From an uncultured Woeseiaceae bacterium (GTDB lineage: Bacteria > Pseudomonadota > Gammaproteobacteria > Steroidobacterales > Woeseiaceae): a stretch of 34,187 nt of DNA. The notes beneath the pieces were generated by a model. That model saw only the letters and a program-made list of their open reading frames with translations, ran no database searches and was not told the origin of the DNA. The number at the start of each line of letters is the position of its first letter. Position 1 is the first letter of the stretch. The DNA lies in NCBI GenBank assembly GCA_947259985.1, contig CAMYOJ010000028.1, positions 1 through 34,187 of the forward strand, read 5' to 3'. Position numbers and translations under genes: made by a program. Shown here piece by piece: positions 16,896-25,523 of the stretch.

Positions 16896-18248
16896 TCACA
16901 TCTCCGCCGAGATCAGTCTGAGCTCGAATCCCGGCGTACCGATCCGGATTGAATCACCCGTCTGCAGCACCGCCGAGCCATCGATACGGTGGCCGTTGAG
17001 AAATGTCCCGTAGCGACTGTGATCCATTACGACGCATTGACCATTCTCTGTGCTAACCACGCAATGTCGCCGCGAGACGCCGGGCATTTCCTGTTGCAGG
17101 TCGAGCCAGCGTTCGCTCTCGGCAGGCTGTGAGCCGAGTACGAGCGGCTCGTCGCCGAGCCGATGTGCATGATTCCCGAACAGCAGGTGGGTTGGCTGTC
17201 CGCCTGACCCCTTGGCATCGTCGGCCTGCACTTCGACGGGCGCCTGGTCCCAGGGAAGGTGGCGCGCCAGGGTCAATGCTCCGCCCTTGCGGTCCTCGCG
17301 ACAGCGCGTTATCAGGCCGCGCGTCGTCGCGCCTCGCTCCAGCAGAAAGACCTCTCCGCCAACCCTGGCCTTGAGGGTATCCGCCAGGCCGGGCATCGCG
17401 GCCGCACGATCGGACAACTGCAGCGCGGGCAACTCTCCGGCTCGATACAACGCCCGCAGGTTGCCGACGATGGTCTGGTATACGGGCCCGGCTGCAGCGA
17501 CGAACTGCAGTGACTCGAGTTCGGCGCGGTGAGTAATGCCGCGATACTCGACTTCCATCGGCACGGACTCTGCGCGTGCCGCCACCGACAGCCATTTCAG
17601 GATGTTCTCCTGCAGTACCTGCTCGGTTTCCGCCGTGTGCAGCGGATCGAAGCGCGACTGTTGCACGAAGGCTTCGGAGATGATCCTGAGCCAGCTATCG
17701 TAGAGATTGAGCATTCCGCAATCTTCGGCAACGCTGGTACGTTCGACCTGAGCCTGGCCGTCCTGCGCCAGCCGCGTCAGCAATGTGCTGTGCAAACTCA
17801 GGTCGACATGCACGGGCACGGCATGCATGTAGTGGCGACGTGTCGCGGCGACAGCGGCATCGACCATCGAAACGAGTGGTATATCGAGCTCCATCGCGAT
17901 GCCGAGCAACAAGCCGAGCTGCTCGCTGCCCATATAAGCTGGCACCGCGACGGCCAGGTGATCACCTTTGCCTGCCACCCGCTTCCACATTTGCTCGAGC
18001 TGCCGGCTGACGAGATCCGCCGCGCTCAGGTGCTGAAAACGCCGGTCCGCGAGTGGCTCGGTCGTGAGGCCGGACCAGTAACGATTGTTGATGCGGCGCG
18101 GCTTGAGACTGGCGTTACTGTAGGCTTCGAGGCCTGTTGTCAGGCCATCGTCTTCAAGCAGCGCAAAGCCGGGCTCGCGGTACAGGATTCGCGCGTCGCT
18201 CGCTACGAGAATACTCGCATCGTTGAGATGTGCTGCAAGCATTGCCAC
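16896..18248 (-). CDS. Hsp70/actin-ATPase-like domain fused to a C-terminal FHA domain
   Basis: A 450-residue cytoplasmic protein. The N-terminal part (about 1-320) looks like a diverged Hsp70-type fold: 'HLAVAVPAYMGSEQLGLLLG' and 'MVDAAVAATRRHY' match the Hsp70 blocks around 'VPA' and 'EPTAAA'. Where Hsp70 has the phosphate motif DLGGGT, this protein has 'HVDLSLHST', so nucleotide binding may be lost. The C-terminus (about 360-446) is an FHA domain with 'PGVSRRHCVV' (S392, H395), 'DHSRYGTFLNGHRI' (N418, G419) and 'LQTGDSIRIG'. FHA domains bind phosphothreonine, so this is the likely reader for the two kinases of the cluster. The start is GTG at 18248, or ATG two codons later. It is 8 bases from the channel gene. 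Confidence 0.82.
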   Translation of the reverse strand: MAMLAAHLNDASILVASDARILYREPGFALLEDDGLTTGLEAYSNASLKPRRINNRYWSGLTTEPLADRRFQHLSAADLVSRQLEQMWKRVAGKGDHLAVAVPAYMGSEQLGLLLGIAMELDIPLVSMVDAAVAATRRHYMHAVPVHVDLSLHSTLLTRLAQDGQAQVERTSVAEDCGMLNLYDSWLRIISEAFVQQSRFDPLHTAETEQVLQENILKWLSVAARAESVPMEVEYRGITHRAELESLQFVAAAGPVYQTIVGNLRALYRAGELPALQLSDRAAAMPGLADTLKARVGGEVFLLERGATTRGLITRCREDRKGGALTLARHLPWDQAPVEVQADDAKGSGGQPTHLLFGNHAHRLGDEPLVLGSQPAESERWLDLQQEMPGVSRRHCVVSTENGQCVVMDHSRYGTFLNGHRIDGSAVLQTGDSIRIGTPGFELRLISAEM

Positions 18249-18256
18249 GGCTGCTG

Positions 18257-19057
18257 TTAGTCCGCTTTCATGTGTCGGATGACCTTATCGTCACAGTAGG
18301 CTTCGCTGTCGAACACCAGCCGTTCCTGCGTTAGCTGCAACTGGTGCACGAGAAACATCAGAAAGATGCTGATCAACAATGCGATAAACGTCGAGTTGAA
18401 CGCCACACCCAGGCTCTGCGTGACGCCGGCAATATCGCCCTGCACGGCTTTGTCGGCCTGGGCGAGCGCCTCACCGATACCGCGCACCGTGCCGATAAAA
18501 CCTATGGACGGGATGGCCCAGGAAATGTAGCGGATCATCGCCAGCTCGGACTCCAGCCTTTCGGCCTCCGACTCGCAGATCGTATGGGTGCTCGTCGACA
18601 CGTCCTGGATGTTGCGCGTTGAGCTGAAGCGGCGCAGCGCGTTCAGCAGCGCCCGTGGCAACAACATCTGCTGGCGGTCTTCGGGCAGGGCCTGCACCTG
18701 GCGTGCGAACTCGCGCGTATCCTCGGGCAATATTCGCATGCCCTCGGCGACAGGCACGAGATCCACCTCGAGCAAGCGCCTTTCGCCGGTGATCCTGACA
18801 GTCTTGTAACCCATGATCGCGAGCGCCCAGAACATCAGGATGAAACAGGCCTCCTGCTCAAAGTCCTTGACGAGTACCCAGACGCTGCGCTCCCTGACGA
18901 AGTTCGGATCCGCGGCCGCCATCATGTTCTGTTCTTCTATGACCTGAACGGCATTCGGTCGAACGACCGACACATAGAAGGCATGCACGATGATGATCGC
19001 GATAATCAGCGCGAACAGCTGAAATACGAACTCAACGGGGATGTTTTTCTTTTTCAT
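18257..19057 (-). CDS. MotA/TolQ/ExbB-type proton channel protein
   Basis: A 266-residue inner-membrane protein with four predicted helices, near 9-31, 68-87, 175-199 and 218-240. The last two carry the family core: 'SWAIPSIGFIGTVRGIGEAL' and 'GVTQSLGVAFNSTFIALLIS', including the Thr found in the ExbB/TolQ pore helix. Family members form pentamers that use the proton motive force together with two ExbD/TolR/MotB-type subunits. No ordinary ExbD/TolR gene is next to it. The two VWA proteins downstream have the matching kind of N-terminal helix. The ATG at 19057 (MKKKNIPVEF) is chosen because the upstream extension is Arg/Ser-rich shadow sequence covering the small gene before it. Confidence 0.9.
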   Translation of the reverse strand: MKKKNIPVEFVFQLFALIIAIIIVHAFYVSVVRPNAVQVIEEQNMMAAADPNFVRERSVWVLVKDFEQEACFILMFWALAIMGYKTVRITGERRLLEVDLVPVAEGMRILPEDTREFARQVQALPEDRQQMLLPRALLNALRRFSSTRNIQDVSTSTHTICESEAERLESELAMIRYISWAIPSIGFIGTVRGIGEALAQADKAVQGDIAGVTQSLGVAFNSTFIALLISIFLMFLVHQLQLTQERLVFDSEAYCDDKVIRHMKAD

Positions 19058-19073
19058 TAATACAGACCTTGGC

Positions 19074-19322
19074 TCATATGTCCGTGGGAAATGGTATCGA
19101 CTGGCCGAACGCGACGTCTTCGCTCGGAATGAACTTGTCGTCGTCCTCGACCGGGTATGGCTCACCCAGATCATCGAAGTCTTCGAGGGCTTCGTCCGCG
19201 TCGGCGGCAGCCTCTTCAGCCGGCTCCGCAGCCTCGCTCGGCGCCGCATCGCTGTCCTCCGCTTCCTGGCTCCAGGCGAACGGGGCAAACAGCAGCAGCA
19301 ACAGAATCAGGGCTCGATGCAT
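19074..19322 (-). CDS. Small acidic exported protein of unknown function
   Basis: An 82-residue protein with a signal peptide (hydrophobic 4-16, cleavage near AWSQ). The mature part is very rich in Glu, Asp and Ala and has no Cys. GGAGG lies six bases before the ATG, an excellent ribosome site, and the gene fits exactly between the PEGA/FGE gene and the channel gene (16 bases). These points support a real gene despite its length. I do not recognise a family. Its likely place is the periplasm, where it could contact the VWA or PEGA domains; this is inference. Confidence 0.75.
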   Translation of the reverse strand: MHRALILLLLLFAPFAWSQEAEDSDAAPSEAAEPAEEAAADADEALEDFDDLGEPYPVEDDDKFIPSEDVAFGQSIPFPTDI

Positions 19323-19339
19323 GTAGGACCTCCTCCAGA

Positions 19340-19359
19340 TTGTCCAGTCATTTGGACAA
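19340..19359. repeat. Short dyad between the PEGA/FGE gene and the small acidic gene
   Basis: TTGTCC and GGACAA are perfect 6-base inverted copies around eight bases, in the 65-base gap just before the ribosome site of the small acidic gene. It may tune translation or mRNA processing inside the operon. It lacks a T-tract and is too weak to call a terminator. Confidence 0.3.
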
Positions 19360-19387
19360 GCTTGAGGGTCAATTGTCGCATGAATTT

Positions 19388-21814
19388 TTAGTCCGCATAC
19401 CGTGCGACGCGGAAGCCGATGTCGGGGCGCGCTACGCTGCTGTAATCACGGTAGCTCATGCGTAGCTCGGTGATGCCGGCGTGCCGCCAGCTCGAGCCTC
19501 GCACGACATGACCGGAGCCACGCTCGGGACCCACGGGATCGACCACCGGGGTCGTTATACCGGGCGTCGGTACCGTGTACAGATCATTGACCCACTCGGC
19601 CACGTTACCCGCGGCGTCAAAGATGCCGATCGAACTGGGCTTGAACTTGCCGACCGGTGCGCTCGAGGCGAAACCGTCGTCGTAGCCTGGCAGGATCGAC
19701 GGCACGAGCTCGCGCGCCGTTATGTCGGCAAGATTGCCGCTGCCCTCCGGGGGCGGCCATTTGCTTCCCCATGCAAACTTCCAGGGCTTCTGCCGGCCTG
19801 CATAACGCATGGCGAGCGCCCATTCGGCCTCCGTCGGCAAGCGGTAGCCGTCGGGCGTCGGGTAGACCGGCACCCATTTATCGAATTCCTGGCGATAGGC
19901 CGGGGTTCGTCCTTCCTGCCTGCTAAGCCAGTTGCAGTACTGCACTGCATCTTCCCAACTCACGTTCGCGACGGGATTGTTGTCGGCCGCCAGCGCCGCA
20001 TGCACGTCGCTCCCCGAGTTGTGGTTCTTGCGAAACGCCGCGAACTGCTTATTGGTGATTTCGTGAATGCTGATAAGGAATGGCTTGGTGATCGTAACGG
20101 GGCGAATGACCTCGTTGGCACGCCGTCCGGGCTCGGCTCGCGACGCACCCATCGAGAACGTCGCCCCCTCGACGCGGCGCAGCGTCTGGCCGGCAGCCGT
20201 TTCGACCGTCTGTGCCACGGTATCGCGCGCGACGGCTTCGAGCGAGCGCAAGGTCGCGGTCAGCGTCTGCGGGTACCCGGGGCGAGGCGTTATTGTGCGG
20301 GCCCACGGACGATAACCCTGCCTGCGGACTTCGACGCGGTGCGGCGCCGAACTCAGGCGCACGGTCGTCTTCCCGGTGCCGCGCGCCCGGCCGTCGACAT
20401 AAACGGTAGCATCCTGTGGTCGAACGTTGACCGTTACCGTGCCGAGTCGCGCCGACAGGTCCACGGTAATGGAGTCGCTGGCAGCCGACTCGAGGCGCAG
20501 TCTGCGTGTCGTCACCCCGTAACCGGCCTTCGACATGCCGATTTCGTAATCGATGTCAGGCGACAGCGACAGCGTGATGGGTGACTGGCCCCGGTAGCGC
20601 CCATTGACGGTGACATTGGCGCCACGCGGTATCGTATTGACGAGCAACCGGGCGTCGGCGGGCTGCAAGTTCACTTTGGGCAAAGCCTGCGCCACGTTGG
20701 GCTCCGCAACGACGGTTCCATCCCACGGCGAGAACCCGTCTTTCGAAACCGTGATCTCGTGCGAGCCCTCGAGCAGTTCAATGGTTGCGGGCGTGACCCC
20801 AACCTGCTCGGTGCCGGAAAATACGGCTGCGCCGGTCGGCTCCGACTCCACGAGCACGTTCGCCCAGCGTGGCACGAGTTGCACGTGCATGTTCTCGAGG
20901 CGATCGAGTCCAGGTATTTCGACGATGTCATCGAAAGGCAGGTAACGCTCGGACTGGACCCGCACGGTATGCATTCCGGGCTGCAGTTCCAGTGGACCGA
21001 ACGGCGCCTTGCCTACCTGGTCATCGTCGACGGTTACAACGGCCTCGACAGGCGGATCCGTGAATACCAGCAATTGCCCCGGCTTCTTGCGCATGCGCAG
21101 GCTGATGGTCATGGACGGCTCGTCGCCGACGACGAAACTCTGGTCGACGTCGTAGTAGCCCTGTTTTTTTACATTAACCGTGTAGGTGCCTTTACGCAGC
21201 AGAGTTCGATCACCAATCGGCAGCCGGAACCACCCGCCGTCGATATCGAAACCATCGGGCTCGGGCGGCTCGATCTCGAACTCCACGGACTTCGCGCTGA
21301 ATAACAGGTAAGACGCAAGCAACAGTATCGCCAGCCCGCTTCCCACGATGATCTTGAGAGGACTGGTCCTGGATTCCTGCAGCCGCGCGGTCGTCTCGGC
21401 CGCTCGCCGAAACGCGGTTGGCGCGATGGCCTCTTCGTCGAGCACGGCATCGGCGTCGTTTTCCTCGGGCGGTTTCGTGACGTACGCGCTGTCTTCCAGG
21501 CGGATGTCCAGCAACACTCGCTGCTCATCGATGACAACGCCGATGCGACTGCCGAAATACTGAAGTTCGTCGCCATTCACCAGGCGGCGACTCGTTTCGA
21601 GCGACTCGCCGTTGATGCGAAGATCCGTGTCCCGCCCGACAGGCTGCACGAACGGTACGCCGTCCAGCAGATCCAGCAGCGCAACAGCCGGACCGCCGGG
21701 ACCCGGCAGGCGCAGGCTTGCGTCTGTCCCGGTACCAACACGCAGCGGCAACTCGGCCGGGATGATGCGACGCTCACCCTCGACGTCGCGGACAAACAAC
21801 TGGTCGAAACTCAA
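19388..21814 (-). CDS. Transmembrane FHA-like / PEGA-repeat / FGE-fold protein
   Basis: About 808 residues. A cytoplasmic FHA-like domain (about 5-105, with 'LRINGESLETSRRLVNGDEL') is followed by one membrane helix near 153-173. Five PEGA-type repeats come next (about 179-523, e.g. 'GTYTVNVKKQGYYDVDQ' and 'GSHEITVSKDGFSPWDG'). The last 260 residues are a formylglycine-generating-enzyme (SUMF1) fold, with 'ISIHEITNKQFAAF', 'YRLPTEAEWALAMRYA' and 'AGNVAEWVNDLY'. In the region where true FGE enzymes have their active-site cysteines ('RGSSWRHAGITELRMSYRDY') there is no Cys, so it is probably a binding rather than catalytic module. The TTG at 21814 is the chosen start: it overlaps the kinase stop (TTGA) and has GAGGA six bases upstream. 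PEGA and FGE parts should be periplasmic. Confidence 0.85.
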   Translation of the reverse strand: MSFDQLFVRDVEGERRIIPAELPLRVGTGTDASLRLPGPGGPAVALLDLLDGVPFVQPVGRDTDLRINGESLETSRRLVNGDELQYFGSRIGVVIDEQRVLLDIRLEDSAYVTKPPEENDADAVLDEEAIAPTAFRRAAETTARLQESRTSPLKIIVGSGLAILLLASYLLFSAKSVEFEIEPPEPDGFDIDGGWFRLPIGDRTLLRKGTYTVNVKKQGYYDVDQSFVVGDEPSMTISLRMRKKPGQLLVFTDPPVEAVVTVDDDQVGKAPFGPLELQPGMHTVRVQSERYLPFDDIVEIPGLDRLENMHVQLVPRWANVLVESEPTGAAVFSGTEQVGVTPATIELLEGSHEITVSKDGFSPWDGTVVAEPNVAQALPKVNLQPADARLLVNTIPRGANVTVNGRYRGQSPITLSLSPDIDYEIGMSKAGYGVTTRRLRLESAASDSITVDLSARLGTVTVNVRPQDATVYVDGRARGTGKTTVRLSSAPHRVEVRRQGYRPWARTITPRPGYPQTLTATLRSLEAVARDTVAQTVETAAGQTLRRVEGATFSMGASRAEPGRRANEVIRPVTITKPFLISIHEITNKQFAAFRKNHNSGSDVHAALAADNNPVANVSWEDAVQYCNWLSRQEGRTPAYRQEFDKWVPVYPTPDGYRLPTEAEWALAMRYAGRQKPWKFAWGSKWPPPEGSGNLADITARELVPSILPGYDDGFASSAPVGKFKPSSIGIFDAAGNVAEWVNDLYTVPTPGITTPVVDPVGPERGSGHVVRGSSWRHAGITELRMSYRDYSSVARPDIGFRVARYAD

Positions 21815-24240
21815 ATCTGTTCCTCGCAACGCACGACAACGGGTTGCATATCAATTTCCGGGGCCACCCGGAATTCAAGCCGTACGTCACGAAAGCCGGG
21901 GCGCACACCGACCGCAACGTATGTGCCCGGACGCAGTTGCAGGCTCGTGTTGTTAAAGCGCCCCAGGCTCCCGACTTTATAGACTGAAACCTGTGTCAGG
22001 TTATCAGAGACGAGCGCAACGGGTACCGGTGTCGCCGCCCGTTTCAGAAGTCGCGACAGCTCATCGCGCTGCGCAGCCAGCCGCGGCCCGATCTCCGGCA
22101 TGCGTGTGATATCGACAACCAGCAGGGTCGCTTTCTGCATCACCGACGGTATGCTCAGCTTATCGGGATCCTCGATGTAATCATCGAGTCTCTTGTGCAG
22201 GGCGCTCATGTCGCGAGCGCGGGCGCGCCCCTCGATCGCAAACGAAAGCGCACCATCGATCTTGAGGATCTCGTCGTAAGTCGTTACGACTGCGTCCCAA
22301 TGCTCGTCGCGCTCGAGCGACATTGCCTCCTGCTCGAGGACGGTAATACCGTCGAGTTGCAGGCCCTGCTCGACCTGCATCAGCCCATCGGCGGGTTCCC
22401 TGGAGCCCGGTATCAGCTTCTCGGCCATTCGAAACGCGGCCCGCGCCGATGGATAATCGCCCGCAGCGAGCGCCTCGAGGCCCTCGCTCATCCTGAGGTC
22501 GAATTCCATCTGCGTGCGTGTTGCCTGCACGCGCACCAGGCCTTCCTGTGCGGGAAGCCATTCGGGATCGATGGACACGGCCTGCCGGAAGCTGGTCTCC
22601 GCGGCCTCGAGTTCCAGCTCTTCCTCGTATTCGAGCCCCTGGTCCACGAGTCGCAATACGCTGTCGAGGTTCCTGGCTCGCTCGTAGCCCGCGCGGGCGA
22701 CCGGACTGTTCGGGGTGATTGCGACCGCAAGCTCATACAGCCTCAATGACTCGGTTCGATCGCCGGCCTCGAATGCCGCCTCGGCGGCCGTCAGCGCTTT
22801 TTGAAACTCGGGCTCTATCTGGTCGAACAATGGTTCTACAATGGCGATCGCTTCGAGATACAGCGTTTCGGCACTGCGATAGTCTCTCTCGAGGTAGGCC
22901 TTGTCGCCAGCCGCATAACGCTCCTGCGCATTGCGAAACTCCAGGCTCGCCCAGCGCAGCACGCCTCGACGTTCGAGGGTCTCGAAATTCGATAGCAACT
23001 CGCCCAAAATCAACTCGGCATTGAGCCGCGCCCTGCCATCGTCGTCGAGGCCACTGTAGTCAGCCTGGTTCTCGTTGAACAGGATTTCCTCGTCGTCGAT
23101 GCCCGTCGACTCGGGCACATAGTCGCGCGTAGCGCGCCGCTCACCGAGCAAGGACTCTTCGTCGTCGACAACGTCCAGCTCGGCGGGATCCTGCCCTTCG
23201 GGCACGCCCGACTGAACGGCCGGCTCGTCGGGATCTACTTCCAGCGTTTTCGGCAACAGGAAAACGACGCCGAGCAGCACGAGCAACGAAGCAGCCAACG
23301 CAGTACCCAGAACTCTCGGGCTGATGCCGGCCGAACCGACGGCTGCCTCTTCAGCCGGTCTGGCGGCGGCCGCTTTCCTGATCGGGTGAATCGACTCGAC
23401 GGTCTCGACGATCTCGTCCTGTAGCGCAGCCTGTGACCGTGCTTCGATCTTTGCCGTACCGGCCGGGTATCCGGCGGCCTGGAGTTCGGCGATGACTTGT
23501 TCGGCTGTCGGTCGTCGCGGTGCATCCTTATCGAGCATCCTCGCGACAAGCCGCTGCAGGGAACTCGGCGCATCCGCCCCATCGGCAGCGCGCAGAGGCG
23601 GCGGTTCAAGATGGCGGATATCGTCGGCCGTCGACGATGACGAGTAGGCAGATCGCCCTGCGACCAGTTCGAAAATCAGGCCACCCAGCGCAAATATGTC
23701 GTCGGCGGCCTGCGCAGGCTCGCCCGCAAGCGATTGCGGACTCTGGGCAATGAGAGTGCCACCGCTCTTGCTCTCCCCTATCTTCGCGGCAACGCCGAAG
23801 TCGCTGAGGTAAGGCGCACCATTGCTGTCGAGCAGGATATTCGTCGCTTTGATGTCACGGTGGACGATGCCCTTGCCGTGCGCGTAGCGCAGTGCGTCGG
23901 CGACCAGCCCGAGCGGCGCCAGTATCTCCGCAATCGGGCGGCCTGAAAGCACACCGATATCGGGGCCGTCGATGTACTGCTGGCTGTAGAACGCGAATTC
24001 GTTTTCGCTGTGAAACTCGAACACGCGCACGATGTGCGCATGCATCAATCGAATCTGGGTCTGCCATTCCTCGCGAAGCCGCGCGGCAGCGGGGGTACCC
24101 GCCGCCACGACTTTGAGAGCAACCAGGGCACCGGTGAGCCGGTCTTTCGCGAGCCAGGTCCGGGCCTCGCCGCCACCGCCCAGGTGCCGGTCGATCGTAT
24201 ATCTGTCGGCTAGCTGAGTTCCTTTATTAATTGCTTGCAT
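21811..24240 (-). CDS. Transmembrane Ser/Thr protein kinase with large extracytoplasmic region
   Basis: An 809-residue Hanks-type kinase. The kinase domain (about 12-255) has a Gly-rich loop 'LGGGGEARTW', catalytic K43 in 'VALKVV', H127-R-D129 in 'HRDIKATNIL' and D147-F-G. It should therefore be active. One membrane helix lies near 310-330. The rest (about 340-740) is acidic and helical with TPR-like repeats ('YAAGDKAYLERDYRSAETLY', 'GLEALAAGDYPSARAAFRMA'). A PEGA-like end near 770-800 has 'LRPGTYVAVGVRPGFRD'. It likely senses an envelope signal and phosphorylates cytoplasmic targets such as ligands of the FHA proteins. It lies 26 bases after the lipoprotein gene and overlaps the PEGA/FGE gene by four bases. 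Confidence 0.92.
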   Translation of the reverse strand: MQAINKGTQLADRYTIDRHLGGGGEARTWLAKDRLTGALVALKVVAAGTPAAARLREEWQTQIRLMHAHIVRVFEFHSENEFAFYSQQYIDGPDIGVLSGRPIAEILAPLGLVADALRYAHGKGIVHRDIKATNILLDSNGAPYLSDFGVAAKIGESKSGGTLIAQSPQSLAGEPAQAADDIFALGGLIFELVAGRSAYSSSSTADDIRHLEPPPLRAADGADAPSSLQRLVARMLDKDAPRRPTAEQVIAELQAAGYPAGTAKIEARSQAALQDEIVETVESIHPIRKAAAARPAEEAAVGSAGISPRVLGTALAASLLVLLGVVFLLPKTLEVDPDEPAVQSGVPEGQDPAELDVVDDEESLLGERRATRDYVPESTGIDDEEILFNENQADYSGLDDDGRARLNAELILGELLSNFETLERRGVLRWASLEFRNAQERYAAGDKAYLERDYRSAETLYLEAIAIVEPLFDQIEPEFQKALTAAEAAFEAGDRTESLRLYELAVAITPNSPVARAGYERARNLDSVLRLVDQGLEYEEELELEAAETSFRQAVSIDPEWLPAQEGLVRVQATRTQMEFDLRMSEGLEALAAGDYPSARAAFRMAEKLIPGSREPADGLMQVEQGLQLDGITVLEQEAMSLERDEHWDAVVTTYDEILKIDGALSFAIEGRARARDMSALHKRLDDYIEDPDKLSIPSVMQKATLLVVDITRMPEIGPRLAAQRDELSRLLKRAATPVPVALVSDNLTQVSVYKVGSLGRFNNTSLQLRPGTYVAVGVRPGFRDVRLEFRVAPEIDMQPVVVRCEEQI

Positions 24241-24266
24241 CGTGAGCCGATGGATCTCCGCCCATC

Positions 24267-25514
24267 TTACAGAGTTCCCTCTGAGGCCGTCTCCGGTGCG
24301 CGAGCCGGCGCGCCGACTTCGATGTTTTGGCTGAAGCCGGTCTCTGCTTTGTAGATCTCCCTGAGCAGTTTGCGCCAGCTCTCGTATTGCGCCGCGGCGG
24401 TACCGGTCAAGCGTCTTTCCTGGCCCTCGACACTAACGACCATTGGTGCGGCTTCGGTCCCGAACGACTCCGACAACTCCGCAATTGCATCGATATGCAT
24501 ATTCGCTTCGCTGTTTTGCCTGATGCCACCCATTATGCGGTTCATGCCCTCGTAGATGCCCATGTTCTGCAGCCCACGATTGACGTTGCGCGAGCGCCTG
24601 TTGGAGGAATCCGTGTCGAGTGCCAGGGAGCCTGCCAGTACGACAACACCTACGAGCGCCTGCATGCGCGCCGAACGCTTGGCCTCGCGAAAATTGATCG
24701 ATTCCTGGCGGGCGTTCTTGCGCCAGCTGCGATACGGAATCGCAATGCCGTAGTAGAAGTTGGCATAGTGTTCGTTCAGGGTATCCACGACCAGCCGATC
24801 GCGTTCCCGGATCTGGCGCATGCGGGCAACCGCCGGGTCGTTTTCAGCGGGCAAACGGTTGACAGCGACAAGCCCGTCTTCGCCCATTACGAGGTGCTCG
24901 CCGTACGCGAGCGGCGCCATGTCGCCAAAAAACTGCAATTCGGAAATCTGTCGGGTCTGCTGCAACTGCTTGGGCGGCAATGTCGCCACGAAGCTGTGCA
25001 GATCGTTGGCAATATCATTGAAGACTTTCTGGTACGGATCGCGGCGCCGATCGCGACGTTCCGAGTACGATGTCATGCCGGTCTGTGTCTGGTACTCCTG
25101 ATCGAACCAGTGGCGACCGGCAGCATCGTCGACCGAGACGTTGATGACGATGTATTCGCCGTCCGATTTTTCAATCGAGCCGGTGATCGTGACGTCGGTA
25201 AAAGCCGTGCGATCCGGTATCACGCGAACAGCGCCCCAGTGACCAGTACCTTGCAAAGTCGTCTTGAGGTGGTACGCCAGGTACTTTGTCTCGGCGTTAC
25301 GTATGTCTTCGAACACGCCGGTTTTTGTCGGATTGTTGTCTTCCGGGATGCCTGCGTCAAATTCGACAATGCCGATATCAAGCAGCAACGCCTCGTCGAC
25401 AGGAGACTCCGCAACGACGAGCTTTGTTTCTTCCGCGACAACGACCTCGTTGACCGAGCAACCTGCCACGCACGCGAGTGCGCCGAGAATGAATAGTCTG
25501 GCGATGATCCCCAT
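24267..25514 (-). CDS. Lipoprotein of unknown function (415 residues)
   Basis: A lipoprotein signal peptide ends in the lipobox VAGC (C19). The mature protein has a beta-rich region near 45-130 ('LLDIGIVEFDAGIPEDN', 'DVTITGSIEKSDGEYIVINV'), a basic stretch 'SERRDRRRDPYQK' near 151-163, and a hydrophobic segment near 284-299. The C-terminus contains 'VEGQERRLTGTAAAQYESWR'. I do not recognise a named family. GAGG lies about seven bases before the ATG. It is 9 bases from the Gly-rich lipoprotein gene and 26 from the kinase gene, so it is a constant part of the cluster here. No Asp follows C19 (it is Ser), so by the +2 rule known from enterobacteria it would be sorted to the outer membrane. Confidence 0.85.
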   Translation of the reverse strand: MGIIARLFILGALACVAGCSVNEVVVAEETKLVVAESPVDEALLLDIGIVEFDAGIPEDNNPTKTGVFEDIRNAETKYLAYHLKTTLQGTGHWGAVRVIPDRTAFTDVTITGSIEKSDGEYIVINVSVDDAAGRHWFDQEYQTQTGMTSYSERRDRRRDPYQKVFNDIANDLHSFVATLPPKQLQQTRQISELQFFGDMAPLAYGEHLVMGEDGLVAVNRLPAENDPAVARMRQIRERDRLVVDTLNEHYANFYYGIAIPYRSWRKNARQESINFREAKRSARMQALVGVVVLAGSLALDTDSSNRRSRNVNRGLQNMGIYEGMNRIMGGIRQNSEANMHIDAIAELSESFGTEAAPMVVSVEGQERRLTGTAAAQYESWRKLLREIYKAETGFSQNIEVGAPARAPETASEGTL

Positions 25515-25523
25515 TACGTCCTC

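Noticed and set aside
14789..19057. Zorya-type anti-phage system (MotA-like plus OmpA-type partner)
   Set aside because: The channel protein lacks the long cytoplasmic tail of ZorA, its likely partners carry VWA rather than peptidoglycan-binding domains, and no ZorC/D/E-type helicase or nuclease lies nearby.
19388..20200. Active formylglycine-generating enzyme
   Set aside because: The catalytic cysteine pair is absent and no sulfatase gene is nearby.
24327..25496. 389-codon open frame opposite the lipoprotein gene
   Set aside because: Antisense shadow; the lipoprotein strand has a lipobox, a ribosome site and operon spacing.
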